Below are positions 32,525 to 43,168 of a DNA stretch of 64,000 nt, piece by piece. Position 1 is the stretch's first letter. Every line of letters begins with the position of its first letter. Origin of the DNA: Sulfurimonas sp. (GTDB taxonomy: Bacteria > Campylobacterota > Campylobacteria > Campylobacterales > Sulfurimonadaceae); NCBI GenBank assembly GCA_027063645.1, contig JAMORK010000036.1, forward strand, positions 1 through 64,000. Direction: 5' to 3'. Under the pieces are notes generated by a model that saw nothing but the letters and a program-made list of their open reading frames with translations, was not told the DNA's origin and did not search any database. The position numbers and the translations under genes were made by a program.

Positions 32525-32553
32525 TGTATAATTAGATTATGAATAATTATACA
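32525..32553 (+). promoter_or_regulatory. Inverted repeat over -10 box and start codon of Fur/PerR-family gene
   Basis: TGTATAATTA-gattATGaa-TAATTATACA, 10-bp perfect arms (32525-32534, 32544-32553); TATAAT at 32527-32532. Confidence 0.55.
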
Positions 32554-32940
32554 GAAATATTAAGAGCACATAATTTAAAAGCAACACCACAAAGATTAGA
32601 GATAACTAATGCTTTATATACGAATGGACATATGAACATAGAAAATCTTTATGCAATGATGCTTGAGAAGTTCAACTCTATTTCACTCGCTACAATTTAT
32701 AAAAACATCAATATTATGCTTGAAGCTGCCTTTATACAAGAGGTAAAAATTCCAAATGCAAAATCTGTTTATGAGCTTACAAAAGCAAGCCATTCACATG
32801 CAGTATGTTCAAACTGTGGACATATTGAAGATATTACACTAGATCTATCTTCTATTCAAAACACTGCCATGGGTATTACAGATTTTAAAATAGAAACTTC
32901 CGATTTAGTTTTTTCTGGCCTTTGTAAAAAGTGTCAATAA
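32539..32940 (+). CDS. Fur/PerR-family transcriptional regulator
   Basis: LKATPQRLEITNAL, SLATIYKNINIMLEAAFIQEV, CSNCGHIED...CKKC zinc site. Confidence 0.93.
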   Translation: MNNYTEILRAHNLKATPQRLEITNALYTNGHMNIENLYAMMLEKFNSISLATIYKNINIMLEAAFIQEVKIPNAKSVYELTKASHSHAVCSNCGHIEDITLDLSSIQNTAMGITDFKIETSDLVFSGLCKKCQ

Positions 32941-33014
32941 GTTTTTCATTTTAACAACTCCTCAGAACAATAAGAGTATAATCGCGATATATATTTTTCC
33001 AAGAAGGAATTCCT

Positions 33015-33941
33015 ATGCGCGGTTATAAGATTTTTGCTGGTTCGGCAAGTGTTGATTTTGCAAAAGAGATTTGTAATGTTTTAGATGTTCCATTAGCGAA
33101 AGCTGATGTTAAAAAATTTAGTGATGGTGAGATTTCAGTACAAATTGCTGAAAGTGTTCGTGGTCGTGATGTTTTTATAGTACAAAGTACAGGTGCTCCC
33201 TCAAACGACAATTTAATGGAACTCCTTATTATGACAGATGCACTTAAGCGTTCATCTGCTTCAAGTATTACAGCTGTTGTTCCTTACTATGGTTATGCTC
33301 GTCAAGACCGTAAAGCAGCTCCACGTGTTCCTATTACTGCAAAACTTGTAGCAAATCTTTATGAAACAGCAGGAATTGACCGTGTTGTTACCATCGACTT
33401 ACATGCTGGGCAAATTCAAGGTTTCTTTGATATTCCAGTAGATAATCTTTATGGCTCAGTAACTTTTGAGCAATACATAAAAAGCAAAAATCTTAAAAAC
33501 CCTCTTATTGCTTCTCCAGATATTGGTGGAGTTGCACGTGCAAGATACTTTGCAAAACGTATGGGCTTAGAGATGGTTATCGTAGATAAACGCCGTGAAA
33601 AAGCAAATGAAGCAGAAGTGATGGGTATCATTGGTGATGTTGAAGGCTATGATGTAATTATGATTGATGATATGGTTGACACTGCTGGAACAATGGTAAA
33701 AGCTGCCACTGCCCTTAAAAATAAAGGTGCTACATCTGTTATGGCATGTGCTACTCATGGCGTTTTAAGTGGTAAAGCATACGAAAACCTAGAAAATGGT
33801 GAGCTTGATGAGCTTATTATTACAAATACACTCGACACTAAAGAGCATAAAAAAATAAAAGTACTTACAGTAGCTCCACTTTTTGCTGAAGTTATTCGTC
33901 GCGTTTATCATAATGAAAGTGTTAATTCACTTTTTGCATAA
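33015..33941 (+). CDS. prs: Ribose-phosphate pyrophosphokinase
   Basis: KKFSDGEISVQIAESVRGRDVFIVQS, VVPYYGYARQDRK, VMIDDMVDTAGTMVKAA. Confidence 0.98.
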   Translation: MRGYKIFAGSASVDFAKEICNVLDVPLAKADVKKFSDGEISVQIAESVRGRDVFIVQSTGAPSNDNLMELLIMTDALKRSSASSITAVVPYYGYARQDRKAAPRVPITAKLVANLYETAGIDRVVTIDLHAGQIQGFFDIPVDNLYGSVTFEQYIKSKNLKNPLIASPDIGGVARARYFAKRMGLEMVIVDKRREKANEAEVMGIIGDVEGYDVIMIDDMVDTAGTMVKAATALKNKGATSVMACATHGVLSGKAYENLENGELDELIITNTLDTKEHKKIKVLTVAPLFAEVIRRVYHNESVNSLFA

Positions 33942-33966
33942 TAAAAACTTTTCAACAGGAATATAA

Positions 33967-35757
33967 TTGAAAAACATTAGAAACTTCTCTATTATTGCAC
34001 ATATTGACCATGGTAAAAGCACTCTTGCTGACCGTATTATTCAAGAGTGTGGTTCTGTAACTGAACGTGAAATGTCAACACAGATGATGGACACTATGGA
34101 CATCGAACAAGAGCGTGGAATTACCATCAAAGCTCAATCTGTTAGACTTGACTATGTAAAAGATGGACAACACTACATCCTTAACCTTATAGACACTCCG
34201 GGACATGTTGACTTCTCTTATGAGGTAAGCAAATCTCTTGCCTCTTCTGATGGTGCACTCCTTATTGTAGATGCAGCACAGGGTGTTGAGGCTCAAACTA
34301 TTGCCAATGTTTACTTAGCACTCGATAATGACCTTGAACTTATCCCTGTTATTAATAAAATAGACCTCCCTGCTGCTGACCCAGACAAGGTGGCTGAAGA
34401 GATAGAGACCTCTATTGGCATCGATGCTACTGATGCTTGTTTAGTCTCTGCAAAAACTGGTGTTGGGATTCGTGAGCTTATTGATGCTATTGTAGATAGA
34501 GTTCCTTCCCCTGTTGGAGACCCTGAAGCTACTACAAAAGCCATCATTTATGACTCTTGGTTTGACCAATACTTAGGAGCACTTGCACTTGTACGTGTTT
34601 TTGATGGTCAGGTTAGAAAAGGGCAAAATATCAAGCTTATGTCTAATGGTGAAGAGCATCAGATTCTTGATCTGATGTACCCGCACCCAATGAAAAAGAT
34701 TAAAACTAACACTATTGAGTGTGGTGAGATTGGTATCGTTGTACTTGGGCTTAAAGAGGTAAGTGTTATCAATGTTGGTGATACTGTCACCGATGCTAAG
34801 AACCCAACAAGCGAACCTGTTGGGAAGTATGAACCAGCTAAACCATTTGTATTTGCAGGAATCTTTCCAATAGATACAGATAAATTTGAAGACCTACGTG
34901 ATGCACTTGATAAACTTCGTCTCAATGACTCGTCTCTCTCATATGAGCCCGAAACATCAGTAGCACTTGGCTTTGGTTTTCGTGTTGGATTCTTAGGAAT
35001 GCTTCATATGGAAGTTGTAAAAGAGCGTTTAGAGAGAGAGTTTAATCTTGATCTTATTGCTTCTGCTCCATCAGTTATCTATAATGTATACTTAAATAAT
35101 GGTGATTTTATAAATGTTCAAAATCCATCTGAACTTCCAGAAGTAAATAGAATAGATAGAATTGAAGAACCATATGTAAGAGCAACGGTAATTACTCCAA
35201 GTGAATATCTTGGAAATATTATAACCCTTCTTATCAACAAACGCGGTACACAAACGAAAATGACTTACCTGAATGAAGATAGAGTTATGCTTGAATATGA
35301 GATCCCAATGAATGAGATAGTTATGGATTTTTATGATACTTTAAAATCAATCTCTAAAGGGTATGCTTCATTTGATTATGAGCCAATTGAGTTTAGAGAG
35401 GGTGACCTTGTTAAACTAGATATTAAAGTAGCTGGTGAAGCTGTAGATGCACTAAGCATCGTAGTCCCACGAACACAAGCACTTTCACGTGGCCGTATTT
35501 TAGTTAAAAATATGAAAGAACAAATCCCGAGACAACTTTTTGAGGTTGCAGTTCAAGCCTCTTTAGGTTCTCAGATTATCGCTCGTGAGACTGTTAAGTC
35601 TATGGGTAAAAATGTTACTGCTAAGTGTTATGGTGGAGATATTACTCGTAAACGTAAACTCTTAGAGAAACAAAAAGCAGGTAAAAAACGTATGAAGTCT
35701 ATAGGTAAAGTACAGCTTCCACAAGAAGCCTTTATGTCTGTACTTAAAATGGACTAA
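33967..35757 (+). CDS. lepA: Elongation factor 4 (LepA)
   Basis: [31 protein letters not shown], LepA-specific C-terminus [28 protein letters not shown]. Confidence 0.98.
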   Translation: MKNIRNFSIIAHIDHGKSTLADRIIQECGSVTEREMSTQMMDTMDIEQERGITIKAQSVRLDYVKDGQHYILNLIDTPGHVDFSYEVSKSLASSDGALLIVDAAQGVEAQTIANVYLALDNDLELIPVINKIDLPAADPDKVAEEIETSIGIDATDACLVSAKTGVGIRELIDAIVDRVPSPVGDPEATTKAIIYDSWFDQYLGALALVRVFDGQVRKGQNIKLMSNGEEHQILDLMYPHPMKKIKTNTIECGEIGIVVLGLKEVSVINVGDTVTDAKNPTSEPVGKYEPAKPFVFAGIFPIDTDKFEDLRDALDKLRLNDSSLSYEPETSVALGFGFRVGFLGMLHMEVVKERLEREFNLDLIASAPSVIYNVYLNNGDFINVQNPSELPEVNRIDRIEEPYVRATVITPSEYLGNIITLLINKRGTQTKMTYLNEDRVMLEYEIPMNEIVMDFYDTLKSISKGYASFDYEPIEFREGDLVKLDIKVAGEAVDALSIVVPRTQALSRGRILVKNMKEQIPRQLFEVAVQASLGSQIIARETVKSMGKNVTAKCYGGDITRKRKLLEKQKAGKKRMKSIGKVQLPQEAFMSVLKMD

Positions 35758-35770
35758 TAAGTTTTAGCTT

Positions 35771-36346
35771 ATGAAATGTATGATGTGCGAGAACTACTCT
35801 CTCACTCATATATGCCCCTCATGCCAGAAAAACTTTCTCTCGCCCTCTCTTTATAAACGCCAACTCAAAAATGGAATCGAAGTTTATTCTTTTTATAAAT
35901 ACAAAGAGATCAAAGAGCTACTTTTTACAAAACATACTGATATAGGTTTTTATATTTATACACTCTTAGCAAATAATAGTTTCAAAAAATTTGCACAAAA
36001 CTTTTTCTTTGATTCACCCCTTGTTTCAGTTGCTGTTGATGAAAATGTGGAGAGTGGATACTCCCATACAGCTATACTCAATAAAGCTCTTCAATCAAAA
36101 AATATCACACCTCTCTTTGCTTCCCTTCGTGCAAAAAACAAAGTGAACTATTCAGGAAAAAGTAAAGCTTTTAGAGTTGCAAATCCAAGAGATTACACAC
36201 TAAAGAAATTTCCACAGAAGCAAGTGATTATTGTAGATGATATTATAACTACAGGAAGTACATTACTAGAAGCATGCAAAGTACTTGAAGCTGAGGGGAA
36301 AGAGGTACTCTTTTGTCTGACTCTTGCTGATGTACAAAAAAAATAA
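35771..36346 (+). CDS. ComF-family phosphoribosyltransferase
   Basis: MKCMMCENYSLTHICPSCQKNF zinc finger and PRTase VIIVDDIITTGSTLLEA. Confidence 0.92.
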   Translation: MKCMMCENYSLTHICPSCQKNFLSPSLYKRQLKNGIEVYSFYKYKEIKELLFTKHTDIGFYIYTLLANNSFKKFAQNFFFDSPLVSVAVDENVESGYSHTAILNKALQSKNITPLFASLRAKNKVNYSGKSKAFRVANPRDYTLKKFPQKQVIIVDDIITTGSTLLEACKVLEAEGKEVLFCLTLADVQKK

Positions 36347-36348
36347 AG

Positions 36349-36921
36349 CTACCAGATAATGATATGCCCTCTTGTGCGTTTGAGATTTTTATAATCAGTT
36401 ACCCAAAATGCATCAACTACATCAGAGACTCTAAAAACTGTTTTTTCTAATACCCTATCATAGACATACATCTCACGAGTTTTTTGATCTACATGAAGCA
36501 ATAGTGCTCCAGCAACACTATCTTCTCTTTGCTTTTGAAATGATGGAACAACACCATTACTTACTGTAAATACTTCATCTACAACAGTAGTTAATGGATG
36601 CCAAATTCTTAAGCGATACACACCATCCATCTTTTCATAAAAAGCTAAAACAAAGTTTTTATCTATACTCTCTATATAATCCGAAACAACCCAACCCTTT
36701 CTTCCATCACTAAACTTTACTTCAGACCAATGATACCCCTTCGCCTCTAACTCTTGAAGTATAGTAATACCACTTGCCCCCTTAGGCAGGGTAAATAAAA
36801 TATTATCTCCAATTTCAACAGAAGATCTAACATTCACATTTTTTACAATGTAATGAATCTCCTTTTGACTTGCATATATAGATACACTTAAAAATAATAT
36901 AATAAAAAGTTTTAACATCAT
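36349..36921 (-). CDS. Secreted SH3-domain protein
   Basis: Signal peptide; VKNVNVRSSVEIGDNILFTLPKGASGITILQELEAKGYHWSEVKFSDGRKGWVVSDYI. Confidence 0.8.
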   Translation of the reverse strand: MMLKLFIILFLSVSIYASQKEIHYIVKNVNVRSSVEIGDNILFTLPKGASGITILQELEAKGYHWSEVKFSDGRKGWVVSDYIESIDKNFVLAFYEKMDGVYRLRIWHPLTTVVDEVFTVSNGVVPSFQKQREDSVAGALLLHVDQKTREMYVYDRVLEKTVFRVSDVVDAFWVTDYKNLKRTRGHIIIW

Positions 36922-36927
36922 TGGCTC

Positions 36928-38937
36928 TTAAAATAGACCTTTAAAGAGTTTGTTTATCTCTTTTTTCACAGCTTTTTCTGCTTGTTTTTTCACTATCTTA
37001 TTTGCATCTACACCAATTTTAGGTGCATTTACATTCCCTCTCACTGTTACACTCAAAGGATTTCCATTTGCATTAATCTCAATTTTTGAGTCAATTATTT
37101 GAGTTTTAGAGTTTAATTTTGTATTTTTTGTGATGATTGAGGACTTGTTAGATTTTAAATCTAGTGAAGCTAAAATATGTTCTTTGTTTATTTTAGCATT
37201 TACATCACCTACAAACTTCTCTTTGTAAAGATTTATTCTTGCATACTGTTTTACAAGGTCAAGCACTTGGTTTCGTGTAAATGTACCATCACTAAGTTTC
37301 CCATCGAATGTACCTTTTTGTGCAACAAGATTATAGTTTAAAACGCCATCAATACTTGATTTAAACATCTTCGGGTATATAAGAATATCTAAGATGTCAA
37401 GTGTTTGAAGTGAAGCTAACTTAGCACTAAAATCATCATTATGTAGTTTTGCATCAAGTTTACCACCCGCTATATCACTATGCATAGTAAAATCTAAATC
37501 TTTTGCTTTTTTTAGCTCACCAGTAGCCACAATGCCACCTTTAAGATGTCTTTGAGTAGCGAAGTAAAGCTTATTGAGGTCTTTTACACTTACCTTATAG
37601 TCACTTACTAAAGAGGCATCTTTTGTATCAAATCTAGCCTGTTTTATATCAAAATTTGCTAGATTAGAATTAAAAATTACTTTTGTATCTACAAGATTCT
37701 TATTGAGTTTTGTGAGTGTTTTAGCATTAAATGCAGTATATGGCATTTTCGATTTAAATTTATACTCTTTTGTTACAAACTTTGTATCTACAATCCCTTT
37801 AGATATAGTTGAGACCACCGTTCCTTGAAGATTATTGGCATCTGCATTAGTGATATCTACATCCATATCAAAGATACCATCTGCATAATGTGGTTGTTTC
37901 ACCATGTAGAGTGCATTTTCTAAACGCAGTCCTTGAATTTTCGCTTTTACACTTGCTGGTGTAAAATCTTTTAAAAGTGCCACAAATGTTGTTTTTGAAT
38001 CTGCAATATCACTACGTCCATCCACTACTAACTCTGCTTTATCACCTTTTACTGTCCCGTTTAAACGTAAAGGACCTCTTAGATCTGCCCCAGTTATAGG
38101 TTTAAGTACCGCTAACTCTTTTACATTCACACCATATTTTATATCTGTTTTTAATGGTTGGGGAACGACTGTACCACTTGATGAGAGTGTTGCAAGATTG
38201 GAGTTGAGAACATACTTATAGTTAACATCATCCCCAGCTAATATCGCATCAAGATTCATTACAAATGCTGTTGCAGGAATCGTGATATTAAAATCTTTTT
38301 TCATAACAGCAGAGTTAAGTTTACCATCTACAGTACGAAGTTTTATCTCTCCATCTAGTTTATGTGGTGCAATATTTTTAAAATCTACATCAACATTAAC
38401 ATCAGCACTTGCATACGATTTTTGATTGAGCATATAGAGTAATGCTTCAAGATCTAAAGTATCTACTTTTGCGATGATAGAGGTAGGATTTAGATCTGTA
38501 AGCTCTATATGGTAAGTGGTACTACTTTTTGCTACATCACTTTTTCCATCTACTTTTAAAAATGCCATATCTCCAACAACTCTACCATCAGTATGAAGAG
38601 AACTTTGAAGCTGTGTTTGAGTAAGTGCTTTTAATGTTTTGAGCTCCTCAAGGTTTACACTGTAAGAGATATCAAAAGATTGAGCAAATAATGAATACTC
38701 TCCCTTAAGATGAATCGTATTGTTTTTATTTAACTCAAGAACAATCTCAAAATCACTCATTCCAAGATGAAATGTTTGGAGCTTAGATGGCAGTTTTGTT
38801 TGTGCTTGAATCTTCGCTTCAATAGTAGGCTGAAGAAGTGAATTTCCAAACGATGTAAACGCGACAGTATAAACTGCCACAACAAGAACAAAGACTAAGC
38901 CTAAGAGATAAGATACTATTTTCATATAACTCTCCAT
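36928..38937 (-). CDS. Large periplasmic AsmA-like protein with N-terminal TM anchor
   Basis: 669 aa, single N-terminal TM then repetitive beta-rich sequence with repeated units (e.g. STTYHIELTDLNPTSIIAKVDTLDLEALLYMLNQKSYASADVNVDVDF vs KTTFVALLKDFTPASVKAKIQGLRLENALYMVKQPHYADGIFDMDVDI). Confidence 0.7.
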   Translation of the reverse strand: MESYMKIVSYLLGLVFVLVVAVYTVAFTSFGNSLLQPTIEAKIQAQTKLPSKLQTFHLGMSDFEIVLELNKNNTIHLKGEYSLFAQSFDISYSVNLEELKTLKALTQTQLQSSLHTDGRVVGDMAFLKVDGKSDVAKSSTTYHIELTDLNPTSIIAKVDTLDLEALLYMLNQKSYASADVNVDVDFKNIAPHKLDGEIKLRTVDGKLNSAVMKKDFNITIPATAFVMNLDAILAGDDVNYKYVLNSNLATLSSSGTVVPQPLKTDIKYGVNVKELAVLKPITGADLRGPLRLNGTVKGDKAELVVDGRSDIADSKTTFVALLKDFTPASVKAKIQGLRLENALYMVKQPHYADGIFDMDVDITNADANNLQGTVVSTISKGIVDTKFVTKEYKFKSKMPYTAFNAKTLTKLNKNLVDTKVIFNSNLANFDIKQARFDTKDASLVSDYKVSVKDLNKLYFATQRHLKGGIVATGELKKAKDLDFTMHSDIAGGKLDAKLHNDDFSAKLASLQTLDILDILIYPKMFKSSIDGVLNYNLVAQKGTFDGKLSDGTFTRNQVLDLVKQYARINLYKEKFVGDVNAKINKEHILASLDLKSNKSSIITKNTKLNSKTQIIDSKIEINANGNPLSVTVRGNVNAPKIGVDANKIVKKQAEKAVKKEINKLFKGLF

Positions 38938-39092
38938 TTTTTTACTATAATCATACTCTCATAAACTTTAATTTTTGTATAGTTGAGTATCACATTTTGC
39001 AATTAATATTCATTTTATCACTTTTTTTTCTTTTTATCACAAAAAGATGATATTATAAGAAACTTTTATATTTACAAAGGTTTTTTATCTCT

Positions 39093-40760
39093 ATGCGTTT
39101 ACTTCTTCTTTTTACTTTACTCTTTAGTTTTGCTTATGCAAAAAGTAAAGACACCTGTTACACTGTCCAGCTGACAAGTTTTAAATTTAAAAAAAACTCT
39201 AGCTATAATTTTACAAAAAAGGGATATCCTGATTCTTGTAAACTCATCTCTTTTACCAACATCAATGCTGTACGTTGTGGTTGTTATGAAAACTATGCAG
39301 ATGCTTTTGAGGAGAAAAAAAAGCTTCAAAAAACCTATAGATCTGCCTTAATTACTACTACTTATAAGTATAGATTTGCTCCGACGATGTCTCTAGCTAC
39401 AAGAGTAACACAGACATACCATGAGAAGAAAGCTCTCCAAGAAACAAAAAAGACAGAACAAATAAAACCTCAAAACACAAATGAAATAACAACCCCCAAA
39501 GAGGAGCAATCTCCTGAGATTCAAGAGGAATCTTTTTATGATAACCTTAGTGTACAAGGGAATATTGACCTTACTACTCAATTTTATCTTCAACGTCCAA
39601 AAGATAAACATGCAGATAATTACACAGCTTCAACAGAACTTGAATTAGGCTATATTAAAGACGATATAGAGTTCAAAACAAAACTCTCTGCACAACAAGA
39701 CTACTATGACCTCAAAGGAACACAGCACCAAACACAAAGAAGTTTTCTCCGTCTTGATGAACTCTATCTTCAATATGAGATGGAAAATGATCAGGTTAAA
39801 GTGGGAAAAGATATCAAATTTTGGGGAGCCTTAGAGGTAAGAAATATCACCGATGGATTTAATCCAACAGACTTAAGAGCAGATCCTTTTTATACCGATA
39901 AGCTTGGGGTATGGAATGCCTCTTTTACACATTACACAGAGAGTGGTGAAGTCTCACTTATTCTTAAAGCCTATGAGCAGAGTCGTGATATGAGTGCCTT
40001 TCCTTATGTCTACTACTATTTTCCAGAAACAATGAACACAAATTTTGGAGCAGTTCCACTACACTATAAAGATGAACTTATCACAGAAAATGCAAAAACA
40101 CGACCAACTCTTTATCTTAAATACTCAGGCTCAACTGATACAGAGTATCCACTTGATTTTGCTATCATTTTACAAAATGGTTACGATTCTCAACGCTACT
40201 ACTCAACAGATTTCTCCCCTGCCACAGGAGATTTTCAAGCAAAAGAGAATGCTTATATTGTCAATAAAATCATAACTTATAATACACTTGTAATTGATAG
40301 CACTCTTTATAAGTTAGAAGCTGTCTATGCCAATGTCAAAAGCTCCAATGAAAATAACATCTCAGACTATATCCATCTAGGTCTTGGAGTGGAACATACT
40401 CTTACTCAGGTTTACAAGGAAGCCGATTTGGGTTTAATCGCTGAGTACTACTACTATGATACTTTAGAAAAAGGGAAGAAAACTGATCTTGAACTCTTTG
40501 AACTTTTTCAAAACGACCTCTTTTTAGGTCTTCGTTATAGCTTTAATGAAGGAAATGATGCAAGTATTATTACCGGTGCTATTTTTGATCTTGATTATAA
40601 TGAACAAGTATATTATTTTGAGTATGAATCCCGTATTGCTGAGATTGTCAAGCTAAATTTTGACTACCGTTACATCCAACCATCTCCAACAAAACCAACT
40701 GCATTTCATCTTATGGGTGCACACGAAAGACTGAGCTTAAAGCTTGGTTACTACTTCTAA
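39093..40760 (+). CDS. Outer-membrane beta-barrel protein with N-terminal SPOR-like region
   Basis: Signal peptide; CYTVQLTSFKF...CGCYENYADAFEEKKKLQ resembles SPOR; alternating amphipathic strands and terminal aromatic (LSLKLGYYF). Confidence 0.72.
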   Translation: MRLLLLFTLLFSFAYAKSKDTCYTVQLTSFKFKKNSSYNFTKKGYPDSCKLISFTNINAVRCGCYENYADAFEEKKKLQKTYRSALITTTYKYRFAPTMSLATRVTQTYHEKKALQETKKTEQIKPQNTNEITTPKEEQSPEIQEESFYDNLSVQGNIDLTTQFYLQRPKDKHADNYTASTELELGYIKDDIEFKTKLSAQQDYYDLKGTQHQTQRSFLRLDELYLQYEMENDQVKVGKDIKFWGALEVRNITDGFNPTDLRADPFYTDKLGVWNASFTHYTESGEVSLILKAYEQSRDMSAFPYVYYYFPETMNTNFGAVPLHYKDELITENAKTRPTLYLKYSGSTDTEYPLDFAIILQNGYDSQRYYSTDFSPATGDFQAKENAYIVNKIITYNTLVIDSTLYKLEAVYANVKSSNENNISDYIHLGLGVEHTLTQVYKEADLGLIAEYYYYDTLEKGKKTDLELFELFQNDLFLGLRYSFNEGNDASIITGAIFDLDYNEQVYYFEYESRIAEIVKLNFDYRYIQPSPTKPTAFHLMGAHERLSLKLGYYF

Positions 40761-40769
40761 AGAGAGTTC

Positions 40770-43061
40770 ATGAAAAAATTTATAGACCTTATTATAAAAC
40801 TGCGATGGATTATTGCCATTGCTATCCCTATCATCACCATCCTTTTTGCTTTTCAATTTAAACATATCCAATTTGATGGCTCCTATAGAATCTGGTTTGG
40901 TGAGAACTCCAAAACACTTAAACAATATGATGAGTTTCGCGATATCTTTGGAAATGACGATGCTATTATTATTGTTTTTCATGATGAAGATGGAGTACTC
41001 AACAAAAAAGCTCTCGGTGTTATTGACAGACTCACAGAAAAACTTTGGCAAACAAAGTACATCGCCCGTGTAGATTCACTTACAAACTACCAGTATATCC
41101 ATGCTGATGAGGAGTACCTCGATGATATTTTGGTAGAAAACTTCATCGAAGATTATACCTCCCTCTCACCTCAAGAGCTCAAAGAAAAAGAACACATTGC
41201 TGTAAATGAAACAATGCTAGTTGGAAAAATCATCTCAAAAGATGCAAAAACAACGATGATAGTGGGGCGACTCGTTCCAAAGGCAAGTACTACACTTGGC
41301 TCATCCAAGTTCATTAAAAATGCAGTTGATGGCTACTTAGCTGAGGAGAAGCAAAGTGGCTACAAATTTCACCTAGCCGGTGGACCTGTAGTCAATCAAA
41401 CATTTTCCTCTTTAGCAAAATACGACATGACCACCTTTACTCCTCTTGTTATTTTAATGGTGATGCTTCTTTTATGGCTTATCTTTAAACGGGCATCGGG
41501 GATGTTTTTGAGTATTAGCATTGTTGTTTTTACCTTTATTATAGTCTTAGCAACACAGGTACTTCTTGGCTACAAACTCAACAACTTCACAGCTAATATG
41601 CCTGTTTTTATCATCGCTATTGGGATTGCAGATGCTACTCACCTTTTTTGGATATACCTCTTAGCACGAAAAGATGGACTTGAAAACTATGCTGCAATCC
41701 ATTACAGTGTTGAAAAAAACTTTTTGCCAATTTTACTCACCTCTTTAACAACAGCAGTGGGTTTTGCCTCTCTTGGAATCTCTGAGATTGTCCCTATCAA
41801 AACACTAGGTATCGCTACAGCAAATGCAGCACTCCTCGCCTTTGTCTTAACTATACTTTTCATCCCTGCACTTCTCGCCATTCTGAATCCAAAAATCACT
41901 CCAAGTGAAAAAAATTTAAAGGACGAGATTAGCACTAGCATCGCCTCAAGATATGCCGCATTTATCATTAAAAATGACACGAAAATCATTTTCACTTCTA
42001 TTGTGGTTTTTGGTTTTATATCTTTAGGACTTTTCAAACTTCAGGTAGATTCTAACTCTATTCGTTATTTTCGTGAAGAGGTACCTTTTCGCTCAGCGGT
42101 AACTTTTATACAAAATAACCTCACCGGTCCTATGGCTTATGAGATAGTGATAGACTCAAAAGCCAAAGATGGGATTAAAAACCCTGCCTTTATGAAAGAG
42201 GTGGAAAAGTTTGAAAAAGAACTCAAGGCAAAATTTCTAGATGCTAGACACACCTCATCCCTTATAGATGTTGTCAAACGCTTCAATGAGATTATGCTTG
42301 GCAAAAATGAGGTACCTAGCTCCAATGAGATTATCGCTCAGTATCTGCTTCTTTACTCCCTCTCTCTCCCTCAAGGGATGGAGATAAATGATAGAATGGA
42401 CATCGATGAAAGACTGCTTCGTTTAACAGCATCCATGGATGTAGTTAACACCTCTTTAGACTTAGAGATGATAGAGTGGATAGAAAACTGGTGGAGAAAC
42501 TCCCCCTACTCAGCACAGGTAAATGGGCAAACGACAATGTTTGCCCACATGCAATCAGATATCACAGATACACTTATACAGTCTATCACTTTGGCTATTA
42601 GTGTGGTCTCTTTAATGATGCTCTTTATCTTTAGAAAAATCAAGATGATTCCACTCTTTGTGATTCCAAATATTTTACCTATTATCTTAGTGCTTGGTGT
42701 TATGGGATGGCTTGGGATTACGATTGACATAGGTGTAGCCATCTCTGGAGCTATTATTATAGGGGTTGCTGTTGATGATACCATCCATTTTTTAGTGAAA
42801 TATAAAGAGGCACGACTTAAGGGATATAACTTCCACGATTCTTTAACTTACATCATGAAGTATGCTGGATCTGCCATTATATTTACTACAGTGATTTTAA
42901 GTACCTCATTTTTGATTTTTAGATTTTCAGACTTTATGCTCAATGTAAATTTTGGTATTGTCACAGCCATTGCACTTATCATCGCCGTTTTAGTTGATCT
43001 TTTTATGCTTCCTGCAATTTTAAGTAAATATGATGGCAAAGAGAAAAGCTTTCTCAATTAA
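40770..43061 (+). CDS. RND/MMPL-family exporter
   Basis: 763 aa; GIADATHLFWIYLL and GVAVDDTIHFLVKYKEA motifs, two 6-TM halves, 9-nt gap after the barrel gene. Confidence 0.9.
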   Translation: MKKFIDLIIKLRWIIAIAIPIITILFAFQFKHIQFDGSYRIWFGENSKTLKQYDEFRDIFGNDDAIIIVFHDEDGVLNKKALGVIDRLTEKLWQTKYIARVDSLTNYQYIHADEEYLDDILVENFIEDYTSLSPQELKEKEHIAVNETMLVGKIISKDAKTTMIVGRLVPKASTTLGSSKFIKNAVDGYLAEEKQSGYKFHLAGGPVVNQTFSSLAKYDMTTFTPLVILMVMLLLWLIFKRASGMFLSISIVVFTFIIVLATQVLLGYKLNNFTANMPVFIIAIGIADATHLFWIYLLARKDGLENYAAIHYSVEKNFLPILLTSLTTAVGFASLGISEIVPIKTLGIATANAALLAFVLTILFIPALLAILNPKITPSEKNLKDEISTSIASRYAAFIIKNDTKIIFTSIVVFGFISLGLFKLQVDSNSIRYFREEVPFRSAVTFIQNNLTGPMAYEIVIDSKAKDGIKNPAFMKEVEKFEKELKAKFLDARHTSSLIDVVKRFNEIMLGKNEVPSSNEIIAQYLLLYSLSLPQGMEINDRMDIDERLLRLTASMDVVNTSLDLEMIEWIENWWRNSPYSAQVNGQTTMFAHMQSDITDTLIQSITLAISVVSLMMLFIFRKIKMIPLFVIPNILPIILVLGVMGWLGITIDIGVAISGAIIIGVAVDDTIHFLVKYKEARLKGYNFHDSLTYIMKYAGSAIIFTTVILSTSFLIFRFSDFMLNVNFGIVTAIALIIAVLVDLFMLPAILSKYDGKEKSFLN

Positions 43062-43098
43062 TTACTTATAGTAACGCTATGGGTAATTATCATTTTTT
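43059..43098 (+). terminator. Hairpin and T-tract after the MMPL gene
   Basis: TAATTAC-tt-ATAG-taacg-CTAT-gg-GTAATTA then tcaTTTTTT; stem begins with the MMPL stop codon. Confidence 0.65.
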
Positions 43099-43168
43099 GT
43101 GATAATATTGTGATAATATTGTAGCTTTTTAGACTATACTTATATAATTATTTATTATAAGGGTATCT

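Noticed and set aside
38990-39050. Poly-T tracts upstream of the beta-barrel gene as phase-variable locus
   Set aside because: Tracts are interrupted (T8 at most) and AT-rich background makes them unremarkable.
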